From positions 558,001 to 622,000 of the forward strand of contig NZ_CP042828.1 of NCBI RefSeq assembly GCF_008000995.1: a stretch of 64,000 bases of DNA. Direction: 5' to 3'. The DNA comes from Ruania zhangjianzhongii. GTDB lineage: Bacteria; Actinomycetota; Actinomycetes; Actinomycetales; Beutenbergiaceae. The notes under the pieces were generated by a model. The model worked only from the letters and a program-made list of their open reading frames with translations, made no database searches and was not told where the DNA came from. This document shows positions 45,206 through 53,856 of this stretch, one piece after another (position 1 is the stretch's first letter; each line of letters begins with the position of its first letter). The position numbers were made by a program, and so were the translations under genes.

Positions 45206-46176
45206 CTTGACGCTCGGGGTTGCGACCGCACGGAGCCCAGCCGCCGGGACCAGTCGCCGAGCATCTCTCGCAGTGCGGCCGGCTCGGCCCACTCCACCTG
45301 CGCGCCGGCGGCGGCCAGCGCGAATGCTGCCCACTCCGGGTTCCCCGCCGGGAAGTCCACCCGGCAGCGTCCCGCGCCGGTCGCGGTCACCTGCGCCCAC
45401 CGGCCGATCTGCTCCTGCACCTGCTCCGCCGACCCGGCCAGCCCGGCGCTGAACTCGTCCCCACTCCCGCCGCGGGCTCGGCTGCGCTCGACGAACGCCG
45501 CAGCATCGCCGCCCGGAACCGCCCGCGGGGCAAAGCGTTGACCGGTCAGGCTCACCGCCGCCATCCGGTCCAGCCGGAAGCTACGCCAGTCGGCCCGGTC
45601 GACGTCGAAGCAGACCAGATACCAGCGCCGCCCCACCACCACCAGCTGGACCGGCTCCACGGTCCGCGCACTGGTGCGCTCCGCAGCATCCGTGTAGCTG
45701 AAGCCTGCCCGCACCTGGTCCCGGCAGGCCTGCGCCAGGGTGAGCAGAGTATCCGCACCCGCCTGTGGGCCAGGGTCGCCGAGCCCCGGGCTGACCAACG
45801 CCGCCCGCAACGCCTCCGCTCGCCGCCGCAACCGGCCGGGCATCACCTGGATCGCTTTCGCCAGTGCGCGGACGGCGCTCTCGGCGATCCCGGAGACAGT
45901 GGCCTGCGCGGCCAGGTGCAGGCCCACCGTCAGCGCCACCGCCTCATCGTCGTCCAGCACCAGCGGCGGCATCGCGGCACCCGGCGCCATCTGGTACCCG
46001 CCGCCGACCCCGCGGTCGGCATCGACCGGGTAGCCGAGCTCGCGCAGCCGGTCCACGTCCCGGCGCAGCGTGCGCAGCGAGGTACCGAGCCGGTCGGCGA
46101 GCTCCTGCCCGGACCAGTAGCGGTGGCTCTGCAGCAGGGAGAGCAGCTGGAGGGTACGAACGCTGGTATCGGCCAT
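45181..46176 (-). CDS. WYL-domain (YafY-type) transcriptional regulator
   Basis: A 331-residue DeoR-like helix-turn-helix plus WYL-domain protein. The N-terminal winged helix reads LLSLLQSHRYWSGQELADRL and TSLRTLRRDVDRLRELGYPV. The WYL part includes VEPVQLVVVGRRWYLVCFDV. It is divergent from a DinB-like gene across an 84-base gap that contains a 25-base palindrome, so it probably represses both. The ligand is unknown; WYL domains often bind nucleic acid or small effectors. Confidence 0.85.
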   Translation of the reverse strand: MADTSVRTLQLLSLLQSHRYWSGQELADRLGTSLRTLRRDVDRLRELGYPVDADRGVGGGYQMAPGAAMPPLVLDDDEAVALTVGLHLAAQATVSGIAESAVRALAKAIQVMPGRLRRRAEALRAALVSPGLGDPGPQAGADTLLTLAQACRDQVRAGFSYTDAAERTSARTVEPVQLVVVGRRWYLVCFDVDRADWRSFRLDRMAAVSLTGQRFAPRAVPGGDAAAFVERSRARGGSGDEFSAGLAGSAEQVQEQIGRWAQVTATGAGRCRVDFPAGNPEWAAFALAAAGAQVEWAEPAALREMLGDWSRRLGSVRSQPRASRSCGTGHG

Positions 46177-46193
46177 CTCTCCATCATCACAAA

Positions 46194-46218
46194 ATTAGTG
46201 ACAGAAACTGGCACTAAT
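46194..46218. promoter_or_regulatory. 25-bp palindromic operator between WYL regulator and DinB-like gene
   Basis: ATTAGTG (46194-46200) and CACTAAT (46212-46218) are perfect arms, with a further inner CAG/CTG pair around AAA; only one symmetric pair of positions mismatches. It is AT-rich within GC-rich DNA and centred in the divergent gap. It is the obvious candidate site for the adjacent WYL regulator. Confidence 0.7.
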
Positions 46219-46260
46219 GCTCTTTAGCGTGGAAATCACCAACCCGAAGAGGAGCCCACG

Positions 46261-46830
46261 ATGACCACGCAGACCACAGACCACGGCACCGCAGTCGACC
46301 AGGCGAGCTCCGCCGTCGAGCGGGCGGATCTGCTCGCAGCGCTCGCGCACGCCCGCTTCTACCTGCGGTTCACCACCCGTGACCTGACCGACGACCAGGC
46401 CCGGATGCGCACCACCGCGAGCGCGTTCACTCTCGCCGGGGTGATCAAGCATGTCACCGAGGTGGAGCGGGGTTGGGCTGAGTTCCTGGTCCGCGGCAAG
46501 GCGGCGATGGCGAACAAGGACGGCAAGGACTTCATCGACTGGTCCGCGGAAGACTTCACCGAGCTGCGGCAGAGTGAGGTGATGGGGCCGGAGGAGACTC
46601 TCGCCGATGTCCTGGCCGAGCACGAGCGGGTGGCAGCCGCCACGGACGCCACCATTCGCGGGCTCGGTTCCCTCGACACGGCCTACCCGCTGCCGAAGGC
46701 CCCGTGGCCGATGGACGAGGCATGGAGCCTGCGCCGCACGATCCTGCACATCCTCGCCGAGACCACCCAGCACGCCGGCCACGCGGACATCATCCGCGAG
46801 TCGCTCGACGGTGCGAAGTCGATGGGCTGA
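46261..46830 (+). CDS. DinB/DUF664-family protein
   Basis: A 189-residue four-helix-bundle protein of the DinB-like DUF664 group. The metal-ligand His residues fall in TLAGVIKHVTEVERGWAEFL and in ETTQHAGHADIIRE. Related actinobacterial proteins are mycothiol-dependent transferases or detoxifying enzymes. It is divergent from and probably controlled by the WYL regulator. GAAGAGG lies just upstream of ATG 46261. Confidence 0.82.
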   Translation: MTTQTTDHGTAVDQASSAVERADLLAALAHARFYLRFTTRDLTDDQARMRTTASAFTLAGVIKHVTEVERGWAEFLVRGKAAMANKDGKDFIDWSAEDFTELRQSEVMGPEETLADVLAEHERVAAATDATIRGLGSLDTAYPLPKAPWPMDEAWSLRRTILHILAETTQHAGHADIIRESLDGAKSMG

Positions 46831-46849
46831 CCCCACTGGCCGCCGCTGC

Positions 46850-46890
46850 GTCACGCAATAGCGGGCACCCGTGACCGGTACTGCGCGACC
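46850..46890. terminator. Imperfect hairpin between convergent genes
   Basis: GTCACGCA (46850-46857) pairs with TGCGCGAC (about 46882-46889) with one mismatch, with an inner TAGCGG/CCGGTA pair also one mismatch off. The central ACCCGTGACCGGT is identical to the core of the hairpin at 45166-45205. It lies between the DinB-like and methyltransferase gene ends. Confidence 0.5.
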
Positions 46891-46897
46891 TTAACTC

Positions 46898-47794
46898 TCA
46901 GCGCTTGCGGGCCACCACGCTCAGCGCCAGCGGCACCTGCTGCCGCCACGGCTGCGGCAGCACGAAGACACCGTTCTCCTCGACCATCACCGGCAGTGCC
47001 GGCCAGTTCAGCCGGTCGTGCTCGCCGACGGCTACCAGTTCCAGCCCGGCGTCGAGCAGTGACTGCAGGATCTCCGAAACCGGATGCGGCCACTCGTAGG
47101 TGCGCGTCGCGGTGATCTGGCTGTGGTCGCCATCGGTGTAGGTGGTGCCGTCCGCGGAGGTCCACGCCTGGCCCGGGGGCAGGGCGAAGTAGCGGTAGCC
47201 GAGCACGACGGCGTCGCTCACCGTGTCGTCGAACGTCGCCAGGGCCGGGTGGCCGTCGCGGAAGAAGAACGTGCCGCCGGGGCGCAGCAGCGCCGCCACG
47301 GTGCGGGCCCAGGCGGACAGGTCCTGCAGCCAGGTGATCGTGCCGATCGAGGTGTGCACGTGATCGAAGGTGGCCCCCACCGCGGGCGCGGCGGCGGTCA
47401 CCTCGGACTCCACGTAACGGATCTCCGCCCCGGCACGATCGGCCACGTCCCGCGCGATCGCCAACGACGCCGGGGACAGGTCCACACCGGTCAGCCGGCC
47501 GCCGGCCCGGGCCAGGGACAGGGTGTCCGTGCCGATGTGGCACTGCAGGTGGCACACGTCCAGACCGGCGAGTGGGTGGTCGGGGTCGCCGCTGGGGTGA
47601 AGGTGGGGCGTGAGGATCGCCAGGTCCTCGGCGATCACCGAGGAGATCCGCCCCGGGTCGGCGATCAGCCCGTCCAGGTCGTACTCCCGGCTGGCGGCGT
47701 GCACCTGTGCACGGTCGTCCCAATTGGCGCGGTTCGCCGCATAGGCAGAGCCGATATCGACGTCGGTCTCGGTGAGCGGGTCCAGATCGGCCAT
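46898..47794 (-). CDS. Class I SAM-dependent methyltransferase
   Basis: A 298-residue Rossmann methyltransferase. Motif I is DVCHLQCHIGTDTLSLARAG followed by LTGVDLSPASLAIARD, and there is a post-I acidic residue in RYVESEV. ATG 47794 is where homology begins; the longer open frame is GC-rich noise. It methylates a small molecule in the cytoplasm; the acceptor is unknown. No operon partner is evident. Confidence 0.83.
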   Translation of the reverse strand: MADLDPLTETDVDIGSAYAANRANWDDRAQVHAASREYDLDGLIADPGRISSVIAEDLAILTPHLHPSGDPDHPLAGLDVCHLQCHIGTDTLSLARAGGRLTGVDLSPASLAIARDVADRAGAEIRYVESEVTAAAPAVGATFDHVHTSIGTITWLQDLSAWARTVAALLRPGGTFFFRDGHPALATFDDTVSDAVVLGYRYFALPPGQAWTSADGTTYTDGDHSQITATRTYEWPHPVSEILQSLLDAGLELVAVGEHDRLNWPALPVMVEENGVFVLPQPWRQQVPLALSVVARKR

Positions 47795-47958
47795 GGTGGT
47801 GAATCTAGGCCGGCCGCCATTGCCGCGGCCAGCTGATTCCCGAGCACATGCGCCTCCGGGCCAGCGGTGTGAGGCTGGTGTGGAGCCAGCACACCCTCGC
47901 GTGGTTGGTGCAGCTACCGCGGCTCGGCCTGGTGGCAACCGCAGGAGAGGAGTGGCAG

Positions 47959-48231
47959 ATGCCCGGCAAGCGGTCACCAGGACCCAGTGTCAAAGACAAG
48001 AAGCTCTACGAAGACCTCCGCGAGGAGGGAAACTCCAAGGGGAAGTCGGCGCGCATCGCCAACCAGTCGGCCAAGCAGTCGCGCTCGAAGGTGGGCAGGA
48101 AGGGTGGCAAGGCCGGCGCCTACGACGACTGGACGGTCGACCAGCTGCGCAAGCGTGCCGCCGAGATCGGCGTCGACGGCAGGTCCACGATGCGCAAAGG
48201 TGAGCTGATCTCCGCGCTGCGCAACTCCTGA
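47959..48231 (+). CDS. Small SAP/Rho-N-like nucleic-acid-binding protein
   Basis: A 90-residue basic protein. ATG 47959 follows GGAGAGGAG; upstream in-frame sequence is not part of it. The N-terminal part is lysine-rich (DKKLYEDLREEGNSKGKSAR). The C-terminal YDDWTVDQLRKRAAEIGVDG followed by RSTMRKGELISALRNS is a Rho-N/SAP-type helix-extension-helix, which binds DNA or RNA. Similar DUF7218-like proteins are common in actinobacteria and uncharacterised. Confidence 0.78.
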   Translation: MPGKRSPGPSVKDKKLYEDLREEGNSKGKSARIANQSAKQSRSKVGRKGGKAGAYDDWTVDQLRKRAAEIGVDGRSTMRKGELISALRNS

Positions 48232-48314
48232 GCCAGGCCCGCGGACGTCCCTCCTGCTGGTCGGATTCCGCTCGCCAAGCCCGCCCACCTCCCCGCTTCG
48301 GAATCCAGTTGGCG

Positions 48315-48346
48315 CCTCGGAATCCAGTCGCAACCGGATTCCGAGG
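48315..48346. terminator. Bidirectional terminator-like hairpin
   Basis: CCTCGGAATCC (48315-48325) and GGATTCCGAGG (48336-48346) are perfect 11-base arms around a 10-base loop, between convergent genes. A partial extra copy of GGAATCCAGT lies just upstream. Confidence 0.65.
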
Positions 48347-48373
48347 GGCGATCTCTCCCGGGGATCCGTCCGG

Positions 48374-50059
48374 TCAGGAGCCGAGCGCGGCGTCCACCAC
48401 ATCCTTGGCGGCCGCCTGCACCTGCGCCAGGTGATCGGCAGAGACGAAGGACTCGGCGTAGATCTTGTACACGTCCTCGGTACCCGAGGGGCGGGCGGCG
48501 AACCAGGCATCGGCGGTGGTGACCTTCAGCCCGCCGATCGGGGCATCGTTGCCCGGGGCGTGGACCATCTTGGCGGTGATCTCCTGGCCGGCCAGCTCGG
48601 TGGCCCTCACGTCCTCCGGGGCCAACCTGGCCAGCGTGGCTTTCTGCTCCCGGGTGGCCGGGGCGTCCACGCGGGCGTACCAGCTCTCGCCGTGGGCGGC
48701 CACCTGCTCCTCGTGCAGCTGACTGGGCGAGCGGCCGGTCACGGCGAGGATCTCCGCTCCGAGCAGCGCGAGCAGGATGCCGTCCTTGTCCGTGGTCCAC
48801 ACGGTGCCGTCGGTGCGCAGGAACGAGGCCCCGGCCGACTCCTCCCCGCCGAACGCCACCGACGCATCCAGCAGCCCGGGCACGAAGTACTTGAACCCCA
48901 CCGGCACCTCCACCAGGCGCCGCCCGGTCGCTGCCACCACCCGGTCGATCAGGGCGGAGGAGACCAGCGTCTTGCCCACCGCGGCCTCGGCCGGCCACTG
49001 GGGTCGGTGGGTGAACAGGTACCCGATCGCCACGGCGAGGTAGTGGTTCGGGTTCATCAGCCCGCCGTCCGGGGTGACGATGCCGTGCCGGTCGGAGTCG
49101 GCATCGTTCCCGGTGGCGATATCGAATGCCGGCGGACCGTCGCCGCGCATCCGCGCCACCAGCGAGGCCATCGCCGACGGGGAGGAGCAGTCCATCCGGA
49201 TCTTACCGTCCCAGTCCAGCGTCATGAACGACCAGCGCGGATCCACCTGCGGATTCACCACGGTCAGGTCCAGGTTGTGCCGCTCGGCGATCGCCGCCCA
49301 GTACTCCACCGACGCCCCACCGAGGGGGTCGGCGCCGATGCGCACCCCCGCCTCGCGGATGGCATCCAGGTCCAGCGCCTGGTCCAGGTCATCGACGTAG
49401 GTGAGCAGGTAGTCGTGCTTGGCCACGTTGTCCGCATCCACCGCCCGTTCATACGGGGTGCGGGCCACCTTCTCGACGCCGGAGCGCAGCAGCTCGTTCG
49501 CCCTCGCCGCGATCTGGGCGGTAGCGTCCGAGCCGGCCGGTCCGCCGTGCGGCGGGTTGTACTTGAAGCCGCCATCGCGTGGGGGGTTGTGCGAGGGGGT
49601 CACCACGATGCCGTCGGCCACCCCGGGCCCCTGGGTGCGCACTCCTTCGCTGGAACCTGCGCCGTTGTGCCGCAGGATCGAGTGGGACAGCGCCGGAGTA
49701 GGTGTCCAGGAGTCACGGGCGTCGATCCGCACCTGCACGCCCGCGGCGGCGAGGACCTCCAGAGCGGTGCGCTGCGCCGGGCCGGAGAGGGCGTGCGTGT
49801 CCCGGCCGATGTAGAGCGGGCCGTCGATCTCAGCGGCGGCGCGGTACTCCACGATCGCCTGGGTGATCGCCACGATGTGCGCCTCGTTGAACGCACCGTC
49901 CAGGCTGGAACCGCGGTGCCCGGACGTGCCGAACGCCACCTGCTGCGCCGGATCGTCAGCATCGGGCGAGCGGTCGTAGTAGGCGCCCACCACAGCGTCG
50001 GTATCGATGAGGTCCTCGGGGCGGGCCACCTGCCCTGCTCGCTCGTGCATACCCGCCAT
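48374..50059 (-). CDS. pgm: Alpha-D-glucose phosphate-specific phosphoglucomutase
   Basis: A 561-residue phosphoglucomutase of the E. coli Pgm subfamily, which interconverts glucose 1-phosphate and glucose 6-phosphate. It begins [20 protein letters not shown], then [18 protein letters not shown]. The phosphoserine loop is [20 protein letters not shown], the metal loop [14 protein letters not shown] and the sugar loop [14 protein letters not shown] 50059 and ATG 50050 are both possible starts. It supplies precursors for glycogen, trehalose and cell-wall sugars. Confidence 0.95.
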   Translation of the reverse strand: MAGMHERAGQVARPEDLIDTDAVVGAYYDRSPDADDPAQQVAFGTSGHRGSSLDGAFNEAHIVAITQAIVEYRAAAEIDGPLYIGRDTHALSGPAQRTALEVLAAAGVQVRIDARDSWTPTPALSHSILRHNGAGSSEGVRTQGPGVADGIVVTPSHNPPRDGGFKYNPPHGGPAGSDATAQIAARANELLRSGVEKVARTPYERAVDADNVAKHDYLLTYVDDLDQALDLDAIREAGVRIGADPLGGASVEYWAAIAERHNLDLTVVNPQVDPRWSFMTLDWDGKIRMDCSSPSAMASLVARMRGDGPPAFDIATGNDADSDRHGIVTPDGGLMNPNHYLAVAIGYLFTHRPQWPAEAAVGKTLVSSALIDRVVAATGRRLVEVPVGFKYFVPGLLDASVAFGGEESAGASFLRTDGTVWTTDKDGILLALLGAEILAVTGRSPSQLHEEQVAAHGESWYARVDAPATREQKATLARLAPEDVRATELAGQEITAKMVHAPGNDAPIGGLKVTTADAWFAARPSGTEDVYKIYAESFVSADHLAQVQAAAKDVVDAALGS

Positions 50060-50246
50060 CGTGCCACCCCACCGTCGCACGGTCGATCCGAACGAAAACA
50101 CCTATCGCGCGGCTGCTCCCACCCGGGTGCCTGCGAACCGGTCGAGCAGCGCCGCGAACCGGCTCGTGACGGCGTCCGGTGGCGCCGATAGTTGCCGGAG
50201 TAGCCATCGGGGCGGTCCAATGACCCCAGCGGAAGGAGACGCACTG

Positions 50247-51297
50247 ATGCACAACAGGGCCGCCGTCATGCACGGGCTCAACGACATCCGACTGGAGGAC
50301 CGCGAGGTCCGCCCCCCCCGGCGCAGAGGAGGCGGTGGTGCGCGTAGAAGCGGTGGGCGTGTGCGGATCAGACACCGCCTACCTGAGGCTCGGGCGGATC
50401 GGGAACTATGTGGTCGAGGCACCGATCGTGCTCGGGCACGAGGCAGCCGGGGTGGTTAGTGCAGTAGGGGAGGAGGTCCGCAACGTCGCCGTGGGCGACC
50501 GGGTCGCGATCGAACCGGGCACACCCTGCTACACCTGCGCCGAGTGCCGGGCCGGGCGCTACCACCTCTGCCCGGATCTGCAGTTCCTCGCCACACCCCC
50601 GTTCGACGGCGCACTGCAGCAGTTCATGACGGTGGACTCGCGTACGTTGTTCGTGCTCCCCGAGGCGATGACCTTCGAGGAGGGCGCACTGCTGGAACCG
50701 CTGTCGGTGGGCCTGTGGGCCTGCCGGCGCGCACAGCTGGAACCGGGAGACCGGGTCCTGGTCAGCGGTGCCGGTCCGGTCGGGCTGCTGGCCGCCGCCG
50801 CTGCCCTGGCGCTGGGCGCGAGCGAGGTCACCGTCACCGACCTCTCCGAGTTCCGCCTCGGACTGGCCCGCGACCTGGGCTGCGAGACCGAGCTGGTCGG
50901 CGAGGCAGCCGGAGACAGGTTCGATGTGCTGCTGGAGTGCTCCGGCGCCCCCGGAGCGCTCGCCGATGGTCTGCACCGGCTGGGCCAGGCCGGGCGTGCT
51001 GCCGTGGTCGGTATCGCCAAGGACGAGACGGTCGCCCTCCCGCTGCCCCAGCTCAACCCGCGCGAGCTGACCATCAGCCTGGTCAACCGGTACGCCCACA
51101 CCTGGCCCACGGCGATCGCGTTGGTGGCCTCGGGGCGGATCAAGGTGGCGCAGCTGGTCACGCACCGGTTCGAGCTCGCCGAGACCGCCGCTGCCCTGAT
51201 GGTGGGCACAACTGAGCACGACTCGGTGAAGGCGGTCATCTATCCGAACGGAGTGCCGGCCACATCCGGCGGCACTGACGCTGGCGGACCGCGATGA
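50247..51297 (+). CDS. Zinc-dependent polyol/alcohol dehydrogenase with poly-C frameshift
   Basis: Medium-chain dehydrogenase of the sorbitol/threonine dehydrogenase type. ATG 50247, after GGAAGGAG, reads MHNRAAVMHGLNDIRLEDRE as a normal N-terminus but runs out of frame at a run of eight C (50312-50319). Dropping one C restores continuity to VVRVEAVGVCGSDTAYL and an expected 349 residues. Later motifs are GHEAAGVV, the structural zinc Cys cluster CYTCAECRAGRYHLC and the Rossmann GAGPVGLLAAA. As read, only the part from about GTG 50335 is open. The C run may be a sequencing error, a disabling mutation or a phase-variable tract. It overlaps the SDR gene by ATGA. Confidence 0.8.
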
Positions 51298-52070
51298 CCA
51301 CATCCGAGCAGCTCTTCACCGGCCGCACAGCAGTCGTCACCGGCGGAGCCCGCGGACTGGGGCTGGCGATGGCGAGCGCGCTGGCCCGGCACGGAGCCCA
51401 AGTGGCACTGCTCGACGTGCTCGAGGACGTCGCCGCCTCCGCCCGTGCACTGAGCGAGGAGACCGGTGCGGCCGCGATCGGATTGCACTGCGACGTGACC
51501 GAGGAAGATTCGATCGGCGCAGCGCTGGACGGGGTCGAGACCGAGCTGGGGGTGGCGACCGTGTTGGTCAACGCCGCTGGGATCGCCTCACCCACCCCTG
51601 CCCTGGACATCGGCCGCGCCGAGTGGGACCGCATGCTCGCGGTGAACATCACCGGGACGTTCCTGCCCGCCCAGCAGTTCGCCCGCCGCGCGATCGCTGC
51701 CGGGCTGGAAGGCGCCGTGGTGAACGTCTCGTCGATGTCCGGCGAGATCGTCAACGTGCCGCAGACCCAGGCCGCCTACAACACCAGCAAGGCGGCGGTC
51801 GCGATGCTCACCAAGAGTCTCGCGGTCGAGTGGCTGCCGGCGGGGATTCGGGTGAATGCGATCGCGCCCGGCTACTTCGCCTCCGACATGACCCGGGACG
51901 TGGCGGCCAGCGATCCGCAGATGGCGCAGGAGTGGCACTCCCGGATTCCGTCCGGCCGGATGGGTGAACCGGACGAGCTCGGCGACCTGGTGGTCTACCT
52001 CGCTTCCGACCGGTCCCGCTACGTAGTGGGCCAGAATGTGGTGATCGATGGTGGCTACACCCTCCTCTGA
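51294..52070 (+). CDS. SDR-family oxidoreductase (polyol/sugar type)
   Basis: A 258-residue classical SDR. It has TGGARGLGLAMAS, VLVNAAGIASP, Ser in VNVSSMSGEIVN, Tyr-x3-Lys in YNTSK, and a C-terminal VVGQNVVIDGGYTLL. It resembles gluconate/sorbitol-type dehydrogenases. It is joined by ATGA to the zinc dehydrogenase before it, and the kinase gene starts within its last codons. The trio suggests oxidation and phosphorylation of a sugar alcohol. Confidence 0.87.
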   Translation: MTTSEQLFTGRTAVVTGGARGLGLAMASALARHGAQVALLDVLEDVAASARALSEETGAAAIGLHCDVTEEDSIGAALDGVETELGVATVLVNAAGIASPTPALDIGRAEWDRMLAVNITGTFLPAQQFARRAIAAGLEGAVVNVSSMSGEIVNVPQTQAAYNTSKAAVAMLTKSLAVEWLPAGIRVNAIAPGYFASDMTRDVAASDPQMAQEWHSRIPSGRMGEPDELGDLVVYLASDRSRYVVGQNVVIDGGYTLL

Positions 52071-52863
52071 GGACGGCGCAGCGGTAGCGGACGGCGCTGT
52101 GCACGGTGCAGCGTCTGGCGACGACGCAGCAGTTGCCCACGGCGGTGCGCACGGCGGTGCGCACGGCGCTGCGTCTGGCGACGACGCAGCGATGACCGCC
52201 CCAGACGCCATCCCGGCGATCCGGCTCCCGGACACGCTCCGCCAGCGTGCCGACGCGCTCGCGAGGGCCCCGCAGCGCACGATCCTCGGACTCACCGGCC
52301 CACCCGGAGCGGGCAAGTCCACCCTCGCCGAGGCCCTGATCCGGTACCTCAACCAGGACGGTGAGGTGGCCGTGCTGGTGCCGATGGACGGCTTCCACCT
52401 CGCCGATGTGGAGCTCACCCGCCTCGGCCGCGCCGACCGCAAGGGCGCCATCGACACCTTCGACGGGCACGGCTACCTCGCCCTTCTGCGCCGCATTCGC
52501 CTCGAGCAGCAGCACGTGGTCTACGCCCCCGGGTTCGAACGCACGCTGGAGCAACCGATCAGCGGCACGATCCCGGTGCTGGCCCAGCATCGCCTGGTCA
52601 TCACCGAGGGCAACTACCTACTCGCCGGAACTGGGCCCTGGCAGGAGCTGCCCGCCGAGCTCGCGGAGGTCTGGTACTGCCAGACCCCACCCGAGCTCCG
52701 CCGTCGTCGACTGTTGGCGCGGCACATCCGCTTCGGCAAGAACCCCGCCGCTGCCGCGCAGTGGATCCGCGACGTGGACGAGGCCAATGCGCAGCTGGTG
52801 GAGGGGACCCGGGAGCGCGCCGATCTGGTGGTCCGCGAGGACGACGGGTTCGAACCGGCGTAA
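52048..52863 (+). CDS. P-loop small-molecule kinase (uridine/pantothenate-kinase-like)
   Basis: Up to 271 residues from ATG 52048, which overlaps the end of the SDR; the conserved core begins at ATG 52192 and gives 223 residues. Walker A is GLTGPPGAGKSTLAEALI, followed by VLVPMDGFHLADVEL and VITEGNYLLAG, as in nucleoside/pantothenate-kinase-like proteins. Residues 10-48 are an Ala/Gly/Asp-rich repeat. In this operon the likely substrate is a ketose or polyol product, by inference from neighbours only. Confidence 0.8.
   Translation: MVATPSSEDGAAVADGAVHGAASGDDAAVAHGGAHGGAHGAASGDDAAMTAPDAIPAIRLPDTLRQRADALARAPQRTILGLTGPPGAGKSTLAEALIRYLNQDGEVAVLVPMDGFHLADVELTRLGRADRKGAIDTFDGHGYLALLRRIRLEQQHVVYAPGFERTLEQPISGTIPVLAQHRLVITEGNYLLAGTGPWQELPAELAEVWYCQTPPELRRRRLLARHIRFGKNPAAAAQWIRDVDEANAQLVEGTRERADLVVREDDGFEPA
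52111..52190 (+). repeat. 60-bp-spaced direct repeat in the kinase N-terminal extension
   Basis: GCGTCTGGCGACGACGCAGC occurs at 52111-52130 and again at 52171-52190, with related GGCGGTGCGCACGGC copies between. It encodes repeated GAASGDDAA and GGAH units between the SDR stop and the kinase core. Confidence 0.8.
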
Positions 52864-52938
52864 CGGCCTGTCCGTCTGGGTGCCTCCCGAACGGTTCAGC
52901 CGCACCGGCAGCCGCGCCACGGCGACTAGGCTTGCCTC

Positions 52939-53838
52939 ATGGCGAAACGGAAGAAGAAGGGCCCGGTCAACGAGAAGGTGGCGGCTCGGCGGGCGGCGCG
53001 CAAGGCCGCAGCCGCACAGTCCGCGAACCCCGCGCCGCGGCGCTCCTTCGAGGGACTGCCCGGTGAGGCCGACTGGGTGGCGCTGCGCGAGGTGGTCCCG
53101 GCCGCCACCGCCCAGGTGCACACCACAGCGGAGTACGGCGACCGGGACGTGACCATCGCGACGGTGCTGCCCGGGATGATCCCCGCGATGCACCGCGAGG
53201 ATGGCGCCATCCTGATCGCCCTGCAGAGCGTCACCAGCAGTGGTGACCCCAGCCGCGACCTGGCCTCGGCGCTGGAGCAGATGCTCGACTCCGAGCCCGG
53301 CACCAGCCTGAACCACCTCGACCTCCCCGGCCCCGGTCCACGGTTGCAGGACATGCTGGAGGTCGACCGGCCGTTCGAGGTCACCGTGCACGACACGTTC
53401 GACTTCGTCGTTCCGCCGGATACCGAGCCCACCGCGGAGCTGTCCGCCGCGCTGGAGGAGTTCGCCGGCGCGATCGTGCCCACGGTCAAGCTCGAGTCCG
53501 TACCGAGTGCGTACTGGTGCCGGATGGGCCCACGCGAGTTCCTGCGCTGGTCCCGCGTCGAGGAAGAGGAGAACCTCCTGGACGCGCTGGCCCGGTTGCG
53601 CGCTGCCGGCACCTCCGCCTTGGACGAGGGGTCGAAGTTCATCGGCGCCTTCCGTTCCTGTGGGCTGGTCATCCCGGTCTGGGAGCTGGCTCCGGGAACC
53701 GAGGCCGAGGAGCTGGAGGCCCCGGCCCCGGTGTTCGCCGACCGCCTGGCCGAGGCGCTCGCCGTCACCGATCCGCTGAATGCCGATGAGCGACGCGCCC
53801 GCGCCGGGATCGTGTCACGGCAGGTCACACTGCGCTGA
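52939..53838 (+). CDS. DUF5926-family protein
   Basis: A 299-residue protein of the actinobacterial DUF5926 type. A very basic N-terminus (MAKRKKKGPVNEKVAARRAA) precedes an alpha/beta region with RRSFEGLPGEADWVALREVV, TVHDTFDFVVPPDT and FLRWSRVEEEENLLDALARL. There is no signal peptide, membrane helix or catalytic motif that I can identify. The basic tail suggests nucleic-acid or ribosome contact; function is unknown. It lies directly upstream of a glycosyltransferase with an 18-base gap. Confidence 0.8.
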   Translation: MAKRKKKGPVNEKVAARRAARKAAAAQSANPAPRRSFEGLPGEADWVALREVVPAATAQVHTTAEYGDRDVTIATVLPGMIPAMHREDGAILIALQSVTSSGDPSRDLASALEQMLDSEPGTSLNHLDLPGPGPRLQDMLEVDRPFEVTVHDTFDFVVPPDTEPTAELSAALEEFAGAIVPTVKLESVPSAYWCRMGPREFLRWSRVEEEENLLDALARLRAAGTSALDEGSKFIGAFRSCGLVIPVWELAPGTEAEELEAPAPVFADRLAEALAVTDPLNADERRARAGIVSRQVTLR

Positions 53839-53856
53839 GACCGATAGGCTGACACT

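Noticed and set aside
52517-52535. TTCGAA-type motif resembling a tRNA T-arm
   Set aside because: It lies inside the kinase coding sequence and no acceptor or anticodon stem can be folded around it; no tRNA was found in the window.
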